In this document: in pieces, positions 1-8,252 of the stretch | Position numbering within the stretch: position 1 is the stretch's first letter | Layout of the letters: each line of letters starts with the position of its first letter | Assembly: GCF_902726655.1 (NCBI RefSeq) | Contig: NZ_CACVAN010000001.1 | Span: forward strand, 3,791,490-3,855,489 | Direction of reading: 5' to 3' | DNA: 64,000 nt | From: Virgibacillus ihumii | GTDB taxonomy: Bacteria; Bacillota; Bacilli; Bacillales; Amphibacillaceae | Notes under the pieces: model-generated | What the model saw: only the letters and a program-made list of their open reading frames with translations | The model's database searches: none | Told to the model about the DNA's origin: nothing | Position numbers and translations under genes: made by a program

Positions 1-923
1 TCGTAAAAATGCATTTCATCGAGTCCCAGTTTTTCTTTTTTGAGACGTGCAAACCGGCGCATGTGCGGTGCCAGTTCCTCCTGAATAATATCAAGCTGAT
101 TGTGGTACATTTCTTCTGTGACTTGCTGCGGCTGAAGCAGCATCTCGGTTACGGAACTATGCGAACGTAGCTGTGACATTGTCACTTGTTTGGTGATTTC
201 AGTGGCATAGGTTGCTGCATATGTATTTTTGTACTTGTTTAACGTTTTGACAAAAGAATCATATGCTCTGCTTCGGATTCCGGCATCCGGAGACAGTTCA
301 TAGCGATCTTCATATAGTGCAAAAGACATCGGCAGGGACTCACCGTCCTCACCCGTGATTGATTCAAATTCCATGTCGGCTGATTTGCTTCGTTCATAAA
401 TCATATACGGTGCATTATGTACTTCACTCAAAGCAGCCAGTGTTTCCTCAATTTCCGGAATCAGCGAAAATGGCTTTTTCTCCAAAATATCCAGAAACAT
501 CTTCCGGTAATTTTGCAGTTTCGGTTCTTGTTCCAACAAATACTCTATATCATTTTGATTCAATTCTAACAGTTCGGATTCAACAAAAGAAATTTTGGAT
601 CCGATTGTTGCCAACACAGAAGATACTTTTGCGGAATCAGCCTGATTTTTTGGATCAGATCCGTCGGCTGCTGCTTTTAAATTTGCATACACAGCCACTC
701 GTATGAGGCGCTGCTGGAAATTTTCCAATGCTTCTAAACAATTTAACAGTGTAGAAGCTTTTCTGGTCATTCGTCCTTTATATTGGGTAACTTCACTAAC
801 ATTTGCCTGCAGAACAGACAATTCATTCTCCCATGCTTCATTTGATTCAAACAAATCGGTTAAATCCCATGTTTGCTCTGCTGGGACTTCTGCGCGCACC
901 CAGCGTTCGGCTGTGTTTGTCAT
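1..923 (-). CDS. pepF: Oligoendopeptidase F, N-terminal part (cut by window edge)
   Basis: The minus-strand frame opens with ATG at 923-921, behind a strong AGGAGG, and runs open to base 1, giving about 307 residues. The N-terminus (MTNTAERWVRAEVPAEQ) and the following helical region, with EVHNAPYMIYERSKSADM near residue 190 and DRYELSPDAGIRSRAYDSFV just after, match the M3B oligoendopeptidase F family. That family consists of cytosolic zinc metallopeptidases that trim short peptides. The HExxH zinc site lies in the C-terminal half and would be beyond the window start, so catalysis cannot be confirmed. The family assignment is by recognition of the N-terminal half only. Confidence 0.85.
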   Translation of the reverse strand, partial: MTNTAERWVRAEVPAEQTWDLTDLFESNEAWENELSVLQANVSEVTQYKGRMTRKASTLLNCLEALENFQQRLIRVAVYANLKAAADGSDPKNQADSAKVSSVLATIGSKISFVESELLELNQNDIEYLLEQEPKLQNYRKMFLDILEKKPFSLIPEIEETLAALSEVHNAPYMIYERSKSADMEFESITGEDGESLPMSFALYEDRYELSPDAGIRSRAYDSFVKTLNKYKNTYAATYATEITKQVTMSQLRSHSSVTEMLLQPQQVTEEMYHNQLDIIQEELAPHMRRFARLKKEKLGLDEMHFY

Positions 924-1101
924 AACTAATTCCTCCTCGTATTGCAAATCTCTATTATTAGTATAAAATAATTACAAGCAGAATGATATGATTTTTCAGA
1001 AACAAAAAAGTCGCGCATCAGCTGAATGACGCGCGAAAAAATAAAAATGTGTTATAGTACAAAGTATACGGTTATGAATTTCAAATCGTTCAACTTAAAT
1101 A

Positions 1102-1230
1102 TTATCTGGCCGGATGATCACATTCGTCACACAAATTTCCATAACAGTCTGCTTTTTCATGCATAGCCTGACCACAGTTATGACACTTCTTTTTAGGCAA
1201 GTTTCTGAAAAACTCAACGACGTTGTTCAT
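1102..1230 (-). CDS. yhfH: YhfH-family small zinc-ribbon-like protein
   Basis: A 42-residue ORF on the minus strand starts at ATG 1230-1228 behind AGGAGG. It contains a CHNC pair, followed by C-x5-C-x2-C (CYGNLCDEC), a four-or-more cysteine pattern typical of a tiny zinc ribbon. The location, divergent from the yhfI-type hydrolase and next to lplJ, is the same as for yhfH in B. subtilis. The molecular function of YhfH is not known. The gene is easily missed because of its length, but the start site, cysteine spacing and synteny agree. Confidence 0.8.
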   Translation of the reverse strand: MNNVVEFFRNLPKKKCHNCGQAMHEKADCYGNLCDECDHPAR

Positions 1231-1262
1231 GTGAATCCTCCTCTGAAGTATTTATTACACAT

Positions 1263-1298
1263 ATTGTATTATAACAGTATGCATGGTGTCAATACTGT
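1263..1298 (-). promoter_or_regulatory. Promoter for yhfH with an overlapping dyad
   Basis: On the minus strand there is TTGACA (plus 1287-1292) and TACAAT (plus 1263-1268) with an 18-base spacer, a good SigA promoter reading into yhfH. An inverted repeat, ACAGTAT-N11-ATACTGT, spans 1274-1298. It covers the -35 box and lies between the divergent yhfH and yhfI starts, so it could be an operator acting on one or both genes. The regulator is not known. Confidence 0.5.
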
Positions 1299-1340
1299 GT
1301 TACAACAAAATCAGAAAAAATAATAATGAGGTGAATGTCT

Positions 1341-2072
1341 ATGAAACTGACAGTAATTGGACAGTGGGGCGGATATCCCGCTCCGGACGGTGCTACATCA
1401 GCATATTTAATTGAAAAAGATGGTTTTACATTATTGATCGATGCTGGCAGCGGTTCCTTGTCAAAACTGCAGAAATATAAAAAAGTAATGGATTTGGATG
1501 CAGTTGTTATATCACACTATCATGCGGATCATATTGCCGATATCGGCGTGTTGCAGTATGCATGGCTGGTGAATTCGTATGTTACCGGAAACAAGGAAAT
1601 CCTGCCAATCTATGGTCATACTGAAGACAGGGAAGGCTTTGAGGCATTGACACACAAATGCACAGAAGGAATTGCATATGACCCCGAAAAACAGTTGGAA
1701 ATTGGCCCGTTTACAGTTACTTTCCAAAAAACAGTCCATCCTGTTCCATGTTACGGCATGCGTATATCTGATGGTGACAGTACGGTAGTCTATACAGCAG
1801 ACTCCGCTTTTAGCGAAGCGTGGTATGATTTTGCCAAAAATACGGATTTGCTCATTACCGATTGCAATTTTTATGCTGACCAGGAGGGTTCCAAAGCAGG
1901 TCATATGAATAGCATTGATGGAGCCGCCATTGCAAGGGAAGCAAACGTCCGGGAACTTCTGCTTAGTCATTTGCCGCAGTACGGAGATAACAATAAATTG
2001 GTGGAAGAAGCTGAGCAGTTTTTTACTGGAACTGTTCAATTAGCGCATTCCGGGTTCACATGGGCGAAATAA
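1341..2072 (+). CDS. yhfI: Metallo-beta-lactamase fold hydrolase, YhfI type
   Basis: This is a 243-residue protein of the RNase Z-like/metallo-beta-lactamase superfamily. The metal-binding motif HYHADH sits near residue 60, with further conserved histidines in TVHPVPCYGMR, the D of TADSAF, and SHLPQYGD near the C-terminus. The start was placed at 1341 because GAGGTG at 1328-1333 is seven bases upstream; an ATG six bases earlier is too close to the ribosome binding site. Length and synteny (next to yhfH and lplJ) fit B. subtilis YhfI. The substrate is unknown; the fold suggests a phosphodiesterase-type or hydrolase activity in the cytosol. Confidence 0.85.
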   Translation: MKLTVIGQWGGYPAPDGATSAYLIEKDGFTLLIDAGSGSLSKLQKYKKVMDLDAVVISHYHADHIADIGVLQYAWLVNSYVTGNKEILPIYGHTEDREGFEALTHKCTEGIAYDPEKQLEIGPFTVTFQKTVHPVPCYGMRISDGDSTVVYTADSAFSEAWYDFAKNTDLLITDCNFYADQEGSKAGHMNSIDGAAIAREANVRELLLSHLPQYGDNNKLVEEAEQFFTGTVQLAHSGFTWAK

Positions 2073-2111
2073 ATCGGATTTCAATAGGTATGTCGTCCTA
2101 GGTTATATCTT

Positions 2112-2140
2112 TTGATGGAGTGTCGGATTTCCATTACAAT
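2112..2140 (+). promoter_or_regulatory. Likely SigA promoter of lplJ
   Basis: TTGATG at 2112-2117 and TACAAT at 2135-2140 are separated by exactly 17 bases, about 36 bases before the lplJ start. This suggests that lplJ is transcribed separately from yhfI. Confidence 0.5.
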
Positions 2141-2176
2141 AGGATATAGGATGATATTACACAGGGAGGCCATGAC

Positions 2177-3172
2177 ATGAAATTCATTGATAATAAAGGA
2201 ATAACTGATCCGAGTATAAATTTGGCACTGGAAGAATATGTACTGCAAAATTTTGGTGAAAAAGATACATATCTGTTGTTTTATGTTAACAGACCATCGA
2301 TTATTATCGGACGGAACCAGAACACCATTGAAGAGATTAACACCAATTATGTGGATGAGAACGGAATTAAAGTTGTCCGCCGTCTGTCCGGAGGCGGTGC
2401 CGTCTATCATGATGAAGGAAACCTTAACTTCAGTTTTATTACAAAGGACGATGGGGAAAGCTTCCAGAACTTTGCTAAGTTTACGAAGCCTATGGTAGAA
2501 GCATTGAACAATCTCGGTGTACCAGCTGAATTGCAGGGGCGCAATGACCTTGCTGCCAATGGACGCAAAATTTCCGGTAATGCAATGTTTTCAACAAAAG
2601 GACGCATGTTCAGCCATGGCACCTTAATGCTCGATTCTGAAATTGAGAACGTTGTTTCCGCGCTGAATGTAAAAATGGAAAAGATCAAATCAAAAGGGAT
2701 TAAGTCCATCCGCAGCCGTGTAGCTAATATTTCTGAATTTCTTGATGAAAAAATCACGATGGACGAGTTTAAGGAAATGATTTTACGCTATATTTTTGAT
2801 GTGGAAGACGTTAAGGATGTTCCGCAGTATGAACTGTCCGATGAAGATTGGGAGAATGTTCATCAGATTTCCAAAGAGCGATATCAAAAGTGGGATTGGA
2901 ACTACGGAAAATCACCGAAGTTTAACATTCAGGAGTCTCATAAATTTGACGGGGGACTTGTTGATGTTCGCCTCGATGTGAAAAATGGTCTGATTGAAAA
3001 CTGTAAAATTTACGGGGATTTCTTCGGTATCGGTGAAGTGAAGGATATTGAACAACAACTGATCGGTGTCCGCCATGAACGGAAAGCGATTGAAGAAGCA
3101 CTTGCCGATGTTGATATCCCGCATTATCTTGGGAAAATCTCCAAAGAAGAATTTGTTAATCTGTTATATTAA
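2177..3172 (+). CDS. lplJ: Lipoate-protein ligase (LplJ)
   Basis: This 331-residue enzyme attaches free lipoate, through lipoyl-AMP, to lysines of the E2/GcvH proteins of 2-oxoacid dehydrogenase and glycine cleavage complexes. The family signature RRLSGGGAVYHDEGNLNFSF lies near residues 75-95, and the conserved GRKISGNA lysine loop is near residue 132. A C-terminal accessory domain follows (GGLVDVRLDVKNGLIENCKIYGDFFG). Length equals that of B. subtilis LplJ. GGGAGG at 2164-2169 precedes the ATG. A hairpin terminator follows directly, so the gene is probably monocistronic. Confidence 0.95.
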   Translation: MKFIDNKGITDPSINLALEEYVLQNFGEKDTYLLFYVNRPSIIIGRNQNTIEEINTNYVDENGIKVVRRLSGGGAVYHDEGNLNFSFITKDDGESFQNFAKFTKPMVEALNNLGVPAELQGRNDLAANGRKISGNAMFSTKGRMFSHGTLMLDSEIENVVSALNVKMEKIKSKGIKSIRSRVANISEFLDEKITMDEFKEMILRYIFDVEDVKDVPQYELSDEDWENVHQISKERYQKWDWNYGKSPKFNIQESHKFDGGLVDVRLDVKNGLIENCKIYGDFFGIGEVKDIEQQLIGVRHERKAIEEALADVDIPHYLGKISKEEFVNLLY

Positions 3173-3180
3173 CAGTGGAA

Positions 3181-3216
3181 AGCGGCTCACCGGAATTCGG
3201 CGGGCTGCTTTTTTTA
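3181..3216 (+). terminator. Intrinsic terminator after lplJ
   Basis: A GC-rich stem (AGCGGCTCACCGG pairing with GGCGGGCTGCT, with G-U pairs) is followed by a run of seven T, nine bases after the lplJ stop codon. Confidence 0.8.
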
Positions 3217-3250
3217 GTTGTAAAATAGTGCAACATTCATAAGCAAGGAA

Positions 3251-3612
3251 TGTCAACCGCACAAGCGAAACATCAACCGCACAGGCAAAACATCAACCGC
3301 ACAAGCGGAACATCAACCGCACAAAGCAGAACATCAACCGCACGAGCGGAACATCAACCGCACGGGCAAAACATCAACCGCACAGGCGGAACATCAACCG
3401 CACGAGCGGAACATCAACCGCACGAGCGGAACATCAACCGCACGAGCGGAACATCAACCGCACGAGCGGAACATCAACCGCACGAGCGGAACATCAACCG
3501 CACGAGCGGAACATCAACCGCACGAGCGAAACATCAACCGCACGAGCGAAACATCAACCGCACGAGCGAAACATCAACCGCACGAGCAAAAACATCAACC
3601 GTACAAGCAGAA
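3251..3612. repeat. 20-bp tandem repeat, 18 copies
   Basis: Eighteen head-to-tail units of a 20-bp sequence (consensus ACATCAACCGCACGAGCGGA) fill the gap between lplJ and yhfL. Six consecutive central units are identical. Outer units vary mainly in the second half, and two units carry one extra base. As 20 is not a multiple of three, all three frames translate to the same 20-residue repeated peptide, and the open frame across it has no convincing ribosome binding site. It is therefore read as an intergenic minisatellite rather than as a gene. Confidence 0.95.
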
Positions 3613-3687
3613 CATCCCCCATAGTTCTCGACATGAGCATATCCACTCTGGTAAAAATTTCAGCAGAGTAAATGTCAGCGCTTCCAC

Positions 3688-3716
3688 TTGTAATCTGTTC
3701 CACGGTATTTTATACT
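3688..3716 (+). promoter_or_regulatory. Possible promoter for the acyl-CoA synthetase gene
   Basis: TTGTAA (3688-3693), a 17-base spacer and TATACT (3711-3716) form a plausible SigA promoter between the tandem repeat and the FadR-type operator. The resulting leader would be about 120 bases. Confidence 0.35.
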
Positions 3717-3805
3717 TTAAATAGTTTAAAAATTATAAAGTTTATTAAACACGAAAGGCTGACTTTTTAAGGAAGAGCAGAGCCTTTTGAATTTTTACGA
3801 AAAAG

Positions 3806-3823
3806 TGAATGACTATTCATTCA
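3806..3823 (+). promoter_or_regulatory. FadR (YsiA)-type operator
   Basis: TGAATGACTATTCATTCA matches the Bacillus FadR operator TGAATGAnTAnTCATTCA at every defined position. It lies just before the ribosome binding site of the long-chain acyl-CoA synthetase gene, a known class of FadR target. Repression relieved by long-chain acyl-CoA is the expected mode (established for B. subtilis, inferred here). Confidence 0.8.
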
Positions 3824-3842
3824 TGACTCGGGGAGGAAAACA

Positions 3843-5381
3843 ATGAATATAACGGATCAATTGTCGTTGACAGCTCAGGAACATCCGCATAAAACAGCAT
3901 ATGTTTTTCAGGATTCGGAGACAAGCTATCTGGAGTTGGAAGGAATGGTCACTAAGTTTGCTTCCAGTCTGCAGCAACTCGGTTACAGTAAAGGGGATCA
4001 CATCGCACTTGCGTTAGGTAACAGTCCATATTATGTCATTGCGCTGTATGGTGCATTGCGGGTCGGTGCTGTTGTTATTCCGGTTAACCCGATGTACACC
4101 TCACATGAGCTAGGTTATATCCTTAAAAATGGTGATGTCAAAGGAATTATTACGATGGATGTTTTGCTGGAAAAATTTGAAGCGATTGCAGATCAGCTGC
4201 CGGCGGTTGAACATTACATATCCTGTGATACAGGGTCAAGCAAGTCTTTTGGTGATAGTCCAGTGGTTGATAAAATAGAATCGTTTACGGAGTTGATCAA
4301 AGCGGGGAGCTTGGATACGCACACACCGCAGCTGGATGACGAGGATACGGCAATTATTTTGTATACTTCCGGCACGACCGGTAAGCCAAAGGGAGCGATG
4401 CTGACTCATCAAAATATCTATTCCAATGCAAAGGATACGGCAGATTATTTGACGATTAACGAAGAAGACCGTGTTATTGCTGCACTGCCAATGTTCCATG
4501 TGTTCTGTTTAACGGTGTCATTGAATGCTCCGCTGATGAATGGTGGCACTATACTGATTATGCCGAAGTTCTCACCACAGGAAGTTTTCAAGGTTGCTTC
4601 CGAGCAAAAAGCGACTATTTTTGCCGGTGTGCCGACCATGTATAATTATTTGCTGCAAAGCGCTGCTGATCATACCGTTGATTTTTCGGGGATCCGGCTT
4701 TGTATCTCCGGTGGTTCATCCATGCCGGTAGCTCTTTTGAAAAATTTCGAAGAGGTGTTTAATGTTCGTGTTTCGGAAGGGTACGGTCTGTCTGAAGCAG
4801 CACCAGTTACCTGTTTTAATCCGTTGGACCGGCCAAGAAAGCCTGGTTCGATTGGTCAAAGCATTCTGAATGTGGAAAATAGGGTCATGAATGAGTTTGG
4901 CGAAGAGGCAGAGGTTGGAGAAGTCGGGGAGCTTGCCGTTCGCGGGCCAAATGTCATGAAAGGTTATTACAAACTGCCGGAGGAAACGGAAATGGCTTTG
5001 CGGGATGGCTGGCTCTATACCGGTGATATGGCGCGAATGGATAATGAAGGCTATTTTTATATTGTTGACCGGAAAAAGGATATGATTCTTGTTGGCGGCT
5101 ATAATGTGTATCCGCGTGAAGTGGAGGAAGTATTGTATGAACATCCAGGTATTGCTGAAGCGGCTGTTATCGGTGCTCCGCATCCCGATACAGGTGAATC
5201 AGTGAAATGCTTTGTCGTCACGAAAGATTCGACGCTGACAGAGGATGTTTTATTGGAGTTTTGCAATGCACATCTGGCTAAATACAAAATTCCATCCAGT
5301 ATTGAGTTTTTGGATGAATTGCCAAAAAATACAACCGGAAAAATTTTGCGGAAAGTTCTTCGTGACAAAGTGAACCAATAA
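3843..5381 (+). CDS. yhfL: Long-chain fatty-acid-CoA ligase, YhfL/LcfB type
   Basis: This 512-residue ANL-superfamily enzyme activates fatty acids to acyl-CoA through an acyl-adenylate. The P-loop [13 protein letters not shown] is at about residues 174-186, with [11 protein letters not shown] (A5 motif) near 315, [12 protein letters not shown] near 385 and the catalytic lysine motif [11 protein letters not shown] at the C-terminus. GGGAGG precedes the ATG. A FadR-type operator lies immediately upstream, which fits a role in fatty-acid degradation. Position between lplJ and comK agrees with yhfL of B. subtilis. Confidence 0.9.
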   Translation: MNITDQLSLTAQEHPHKTAYVFQDSETSYLELEGMVTKFASSLQQLGYSKGDHIALALGNSPYYVIALYGALRVGAVVIPVNPMYTSHELGYILKNGDVKGIITMDVLLEKFEAIADQLPAVEHYISCDTGSSKSFGDSPVVDKIESFTELIKAGSLDTHTPQLDDEDTAIILYTSGTTGKPKGAMLTHQNIYSNAKDTADYLTINEEDRVIAALPMFHVFCLTVSLNAPLMNGGTILIMPKFSPQEVFKVASEQKATIFAGVPTMYNYLLQSAADHTVDFSGIRLCISGGSSMPVALLKNFEEVFNVRVSEGYGLSEAAPVTCFNPLDRPRKPGSIGQSILNVENRVMNEFGEEAEVGEVGELAVRGPNVMKGYYKLPEETEMALRDGWLYTGDMARMDNEGYFYIVDRKKDMILVGGYNVYPREVEEVLYEHPGIAEAAVIGAPHPDTGESVKCFVVTKDSTLTEDVLLEFCNAHLAKYKIPSSIEFLDELPKNTTGKILRKVLRDKVNQ

Positions 5382-5417
5382 TTCAGTACGATACTTTTTC
5401 CTAATACAGCTTGTTTT

Positions 5418-5451
5418 TTTAAGTCCGATTCGCCAATGAACCGGACTTAAA
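5418..5451. terminator. Hairpin terminator after yhfL
   Basis: TTTAAGTCCG (5418-5427) pairs perfectly with CGGACTTAAA (5442-5451) around a 14-base loop. A T-run precedes the stem and an A/T-rich tract follows, so it could act in both directions. Confidence 0.65.
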
Positions 5452-5583
5452 ATTTGTGTTCATTTTGCTGATTTCTACGCTTTCGGAGAATACTGCAATA
5501 AAGGCATTACTGCATAAAAACAACCCAGTTCTGGCATACTGCTAATAAAAAGGATGGTGTTCAATATGGAAAGGGAGCGAAAT

Positions 5584-5706
5584 ATGCCGGAATTGGCGAC
5601 GTTTACGTTGTTGAACCCTGACTTTCATGCACGGGTTGATCAGACCGTCGGTGAAACGTCGGACAATGCGAATGTTGAAAACGAAAATAAATCGACAGAT
5701 CCGTAA
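5584..5706 (+). CDS. Small hypothetical protein, 40 residues
   Basis: A short ORF (MPELATFTLLNPDFHARVDQ...) begins at ATG 5584 with a strong AAGGGAG at 5571-5577, seven bases upstream. An earlier in-frame ATG at 5566 has a weaker site. The product is acidic and polar toward the C-terminus, with no signal peptide or membrane segment. I do not recognise a family. It lies between yhfL and comK on the same strand, and codon use looks normal. Confidence 0.4.
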   Translation: MPELATFTLLNPDFHARVDQTVGETSDNANVENENKSTDP

Positions 5707-5742
5707 TTTAGGCCAATGTAAGTAAAAATAGTGTTGAAAATT

Positions 5743-5765
5743 ACAAAAATAGATACCATTTTTGT
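5743..5765. promoter_or_regulatory. A/T-rich dyad upstream of comK
   Basis: ACAAAAAT (5743-5750) and ATTTTTGT (5758-5765) form a perfect inverted repeat around seven bases, about 70 bases before comK. ComK binds AAAA/TTTT boxes and activates its own gene in B. subtilis, so this is a candidate autoregulatory or Rok/CodY-type site. The spacing differs from the classical K-box. Confidence 0.35.
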
Positions 5766-5831
5766 GAAAAATTTGGTAAATTAGTAGTAGGCCTTTTTCT
5801 TTTCCTGAAATATGGAAAGGATGTTAACCAA

Positions 5832-6365
5832 ATGACTGATTTAGTGTTTAACGATTTCTATACTCCAACACACGAAGTTACCCCTCTTACAATGGCCGTT
5901 TTGACACAGTTTGATCAAAACGGGAATACCAATACGTGTGTGCTTGAGGAACAGACTGAATCTATTGTTCCGTTCTCTCCCAGCAAAATTATTGACAATG
6001 CGTGCAAATTTTTCGGGTCCAGTCTGCGGGGCAGACAGGACGGGACAAGAGACATCTGTGGGATTACACATAAGGCTCCGATAGCTGTTGACCCTTCCAG
6101 CGGCATGTATTTTTTCCCGACAACTTCACCCGCAAGCTCCAAATGTTCATGGGTTGCCCATTCTCATATTGATCAGGTAACCCAAGTGGATAACAGCCAT
6201 ACGGAAGTACTTTTCAAAAATGGCAAACGGATAATGATTCCTGTCTCTTACGGCTCCATGCTGAACCAAATACAACGCACCGCGCAATTCCGTTACTTGC
6301 TGGATAACCGGATCAAGTATTTGCTGAAACAGAATGCTGATATGGTGGCAGAGCCTTTTGCATAA
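5832..6365 (+). CDS. comK: Competence transcription factor ComK
   Basis: This 177-residue protein is the master activator of DNA-uptake competence genes in Bacillus and binds A/T-rich K-boxes as a tetramer. Family landmarks are the N-terminal VNDFY-like start, SLRGRQDGTRDICGITHKAPI near residues 64-84, MYFFPTTSPASSKCSWVAHSHI near 93-114 and the basic tail FRYLLDNRIKYLL. It is somewhat shorter than B. subtilis ComK (192 residues). AAAGGATG lies eight bases before the ATG. Its 3' end overlaps the convergent yhjD gene by about 53 bases. Confidence 0.92.
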   Translation: MTDLVFNDFYTPTHEVTPLTMAVLTQFDQNGNTNTCVLEEQTESIVPFSPSKIIDNACKFFGSSLRGRQDGTRDICGITHKAPIAVDPSSGMYFFPTTSPASSKCSWVAHSHIDQVTQVDNSHTEVLFKNGKRIMIPVSYGSMLNQIQRTAQFRYLLDNRIKYLLKQNADMVAEPFA

Positions 6366-6702
6366 GCTCCTGGATAATGACTTCCACCTTTTTGCGAATA
6401 GCCGGATTGAAATAATTCCGTTTTTCTTCACGCCCATTGCACAAAAACAGGAAAGATGAAAATGAATCATTTTTATTTAATGTAAGAACTTTGAGTTTGT
6501 GTTTTTGCATACTTTTCCGCAGCTGCCTGCGTTCATTCGCTGCTTCCGTATTCATTTTTTCCAGAAGCTCCATGTATGGCTCCTTTATTTTAAACGATCC
6601 ATTTTGGATATGCTGAATATCCTGCTGTATGACAACCATTGCCATCGAAAGAAACAGAAAGCGTGACGCCAACTGGAATTCTTCTTCACTGAGATAGCGC
6701 AT
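6313..6702 (-). CDS. yhjD: YhjD-family protein
   Basis: This 129-residue protein starts at ATG 6702-6700 behind GGAGGGG. It begins MRYLSEEEFQLASRFLFLSM and is rich in charged helices, with no membrane segment or enzyme motif. It corresponds in size and position to YhjD of B. subtilis, a protein of unknown function near comK. The last 53 bases are antisense to the end of comK, so each mRNA would carry a segment complementary to the other. Confidence 0.65.
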   Translation of the reverse strand: MRYLSEEEFQLASRFLFLSMAMVVIQQDIQHIQNGSFKIKEPYMELLEKMNTEAANERRQLRKSMQKHKLKVLTLNKNDSFSSFLFLCNGREEKRNYFNPAIRKKVEVIIQELMQKALPPYQHSVSANT

Positions 6703-6904
6703 GATGACCCCTCCAAATTATCGAACGTTTGTTCTTTTATTTATTATATGACAAAGCAGCCGAAAAATACAATAAAATGTTTGAGAAGAGAAAGAGGCCG
6801 AATTAAAAATGCTATGCAGAAAGTGAGGTTTACTTTAAAATAAAAGGAGACAAACTAGACAATGAAGTATTTAAATGTTCGAGAGGAATAGGGGACTTTG
6901 GCGA

Positions 6905-7555
6905 ATGTATTTGTTTAATCTCAGCATAGCTAATTGGAGAAGATTATTGGAAGAAGACAAATTTGATGAATATATTATGCAGTTACTGAACCAGTATGAA
7001 AGCCTTGGACCGATTCCGGGTATTTTGCTTCCATTTCTGGAGTCATTTCTGCCATTCCTGCCGCTGCTTGTGTTTGTGGCCGCCAATGCCGCAGCATATG
7101 GTTTGCTTGAAGGTTTTCTATTATCATGGGCAGGCTCGAGTGTAGGATCAATTCTAGTATTTTTGCTAGTCCGAAGACTTGGAGATAAACGGGTGTTCAA
7201 AGGGATACGCAAAAACAAACAGGTTCGTAAAGTCACTGCCTGGGTGGAGCGGCATGGCTTCGGTCCGCTGTTTTTGCTGATGTGTTTTCCGTTCTCCCCT
7301 TCATCGGTTATTAATGTTGTTTCCGGGTTGTCGAAAATAAGCAAACAGCAATTTATTCTGGCTGTTTTACTTGGGAAATCGGTGATGATCTTTTCCATCT
7401 CCTATGTTGGATCAAGCATCATGGAATTTGCCAAAGAGCCGGTGAAGACCATTATTGTTGGTGTCTGTATTACATTGTTCTGGGTGATTGGGAAGTATAT
7501 TGAAAAAAGATTACAGCGCAAAGCCTTGATTAAAGAGATTTCCGACCAGGATTAA
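6905..7555 (+). CDS. yhjE: TVP38/TMEM64 (SNARE-associated, DedA-like) membrane protein
   Basis: This is an integral membrane protein of about 216 residues with the hallmarks of the VTT/DedA-like family: ILLPFLESFLPFLPLLVFVAANA near the start, and the GPLFLLMCFPFSPSSVINVVSGLSKIS loop in the middle. Homologues are linked to lipid or small-molecule transport across the membrane. The start is uncertain: ATG 6905 follows AGGGGA by about 11 bases, while an in-frame ATG at 6875 would add ten residues but has no clear ribosome site. A nine-codon ORF at 6861-6890, behind AAGGAG, could be a leader peptide. Confidence 0.8.
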   Translation: MYLFNLSIANWRRLLEEDKFDEYIMQLLNQYESLGPIPGILLPFLESFLPFLPLLVFVAANAAAYGLLEGFLLSWAGSSVGSILVFLLVRRLGDKRVFKGIRKNKQVRKVTAWVERHGFGPLFLLMCFPFSPSSVINVVSGLSKISKQQFILAVLLGKSVMIFSISYVGSSIMEFAKEPVKTIIVGVCITLFWVIGKYIEKRLQRKALIKEISDQD

Positions 7556-7611
7556 TTTTATATCGAATTGGGTATGATGGACAATGAGAAATGATTCTGG
7601 AGGAAAAGAAT

Positions 7612-8163
7612 ATGATAAAAAAGTTTTTTTTAAGAATCATACCTGTTGTGATTCTGGCGGCCGCACTTGCTTTTGTATTCAGGTCTTATCTGTTCGCCAG
7701 TTATGTAGTGGAAGGTGAATCGATGGAGCCTACTTTATATGATGGGAATATGATGATGGTAAATAAAGTTGCCTATGATTTGGCTGATGTTGATCGTTTT
7801 GACGTTATCGTATTTCATGCAACAAAGCAAACAGATTATGTGAAACGTGTTATTGGTCTGCCTGGTGACAAAATCGTCTACAAAAACGATAAACTTTATG
7901 TAAATGGCAAATATGTCGAAGAAGAATTTCTGGAACCGTTTAAAAAAGTCAGTGATGACAAACCATACACAAAAGATTTTACATTAGTGGAAACCACCGG
8001 AAAAACAACTGTACCTGAGGGAAAGCTGTTTGTCATGGGGGATAACCGTGATAACAGTCTGGACAGTCGTAAATTCGGTTTTGTGTCGATGGACAGGCTT
8101 GTCGGTAAAGTGGACATTACATACTGGCCGGTCTCCCAATTGGAACTATCGTTTGCCAACTGA
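7612..8163 (+). CDS. sip: Type I signal peptidase
   Basis: This 183-residue membrane-anchored serine/lysine protease of family S26 removes Sec/Tat signal peptides at the outer face of the membrane. An N-terminal transmembrane segment (residues 8-24) is followed by the nucleophile box GESMEPT (Ser37), the general-base box YVKRVIGLPGD (Lys78) and the GDNRDNSLDSR box. The start at 7612 follows GGAGG by about eight bases; an upstream ATG at 7591 lies before that site. It sits between yhjE and addB, as sipV does in B. subtilis. Confidence 0.93.
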   Translation: MIKKFFLRIIPVVILAAALAFVFRSYLFASYVVEGESMEPTLYDGNMMMVNKVAYDLADVDRFDVIVFHATKQTDYVKRVIGLPGDKIVYKNDKLYVNGKYVEEEFLEPFKKVSDDKPYTKDFTLVETTGKTTVPEGKLFVMGDNRDNSLDSRKFGFVSMDRLVGKVDITYWPVSQLELSFAN

Positions 8164-8183
8164 CGTAAATAGCTATAAGAAAG

Positions 8184-8219
8184 CCTCTGTCTCTGCTAAA
8201 ATAGGGATAGAGGTTTTTT
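8184..8219 (+). terminator. Terminator between signal peptidase and addB
   Basis: CCTCTGTCTCT pairs with AGGGATAGAGG (one G-U), followed by six T. It ends about 30 bases before addB, so addBA likely has its own promoter or partial read-through. Confidence 0.7.
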
Positions 8220-8252
8220 CGTGTGAAATATTTTTGAAGGAGAGGGGAACCT

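Noticed and set aside
359..966. Plus-strand ORFs of 115 and 87 residues
   Set aside because: They lie opposite the well-supported oligoendopeptidase F frame and have no family signature.
3251..3612. CRISPR array
   Set aside because: The 20-bp units are directly adjacent, with no unique spacers, and no cas genes are present.
3250..3624. 124-residue ORF MSTAQAKHQPHRQN...
   Set aside because: It only translates the 20-bp tandem repeat, which is open in all frames; there is no convincing ribosome site and its ATG arises from a degenerate repeat unit.
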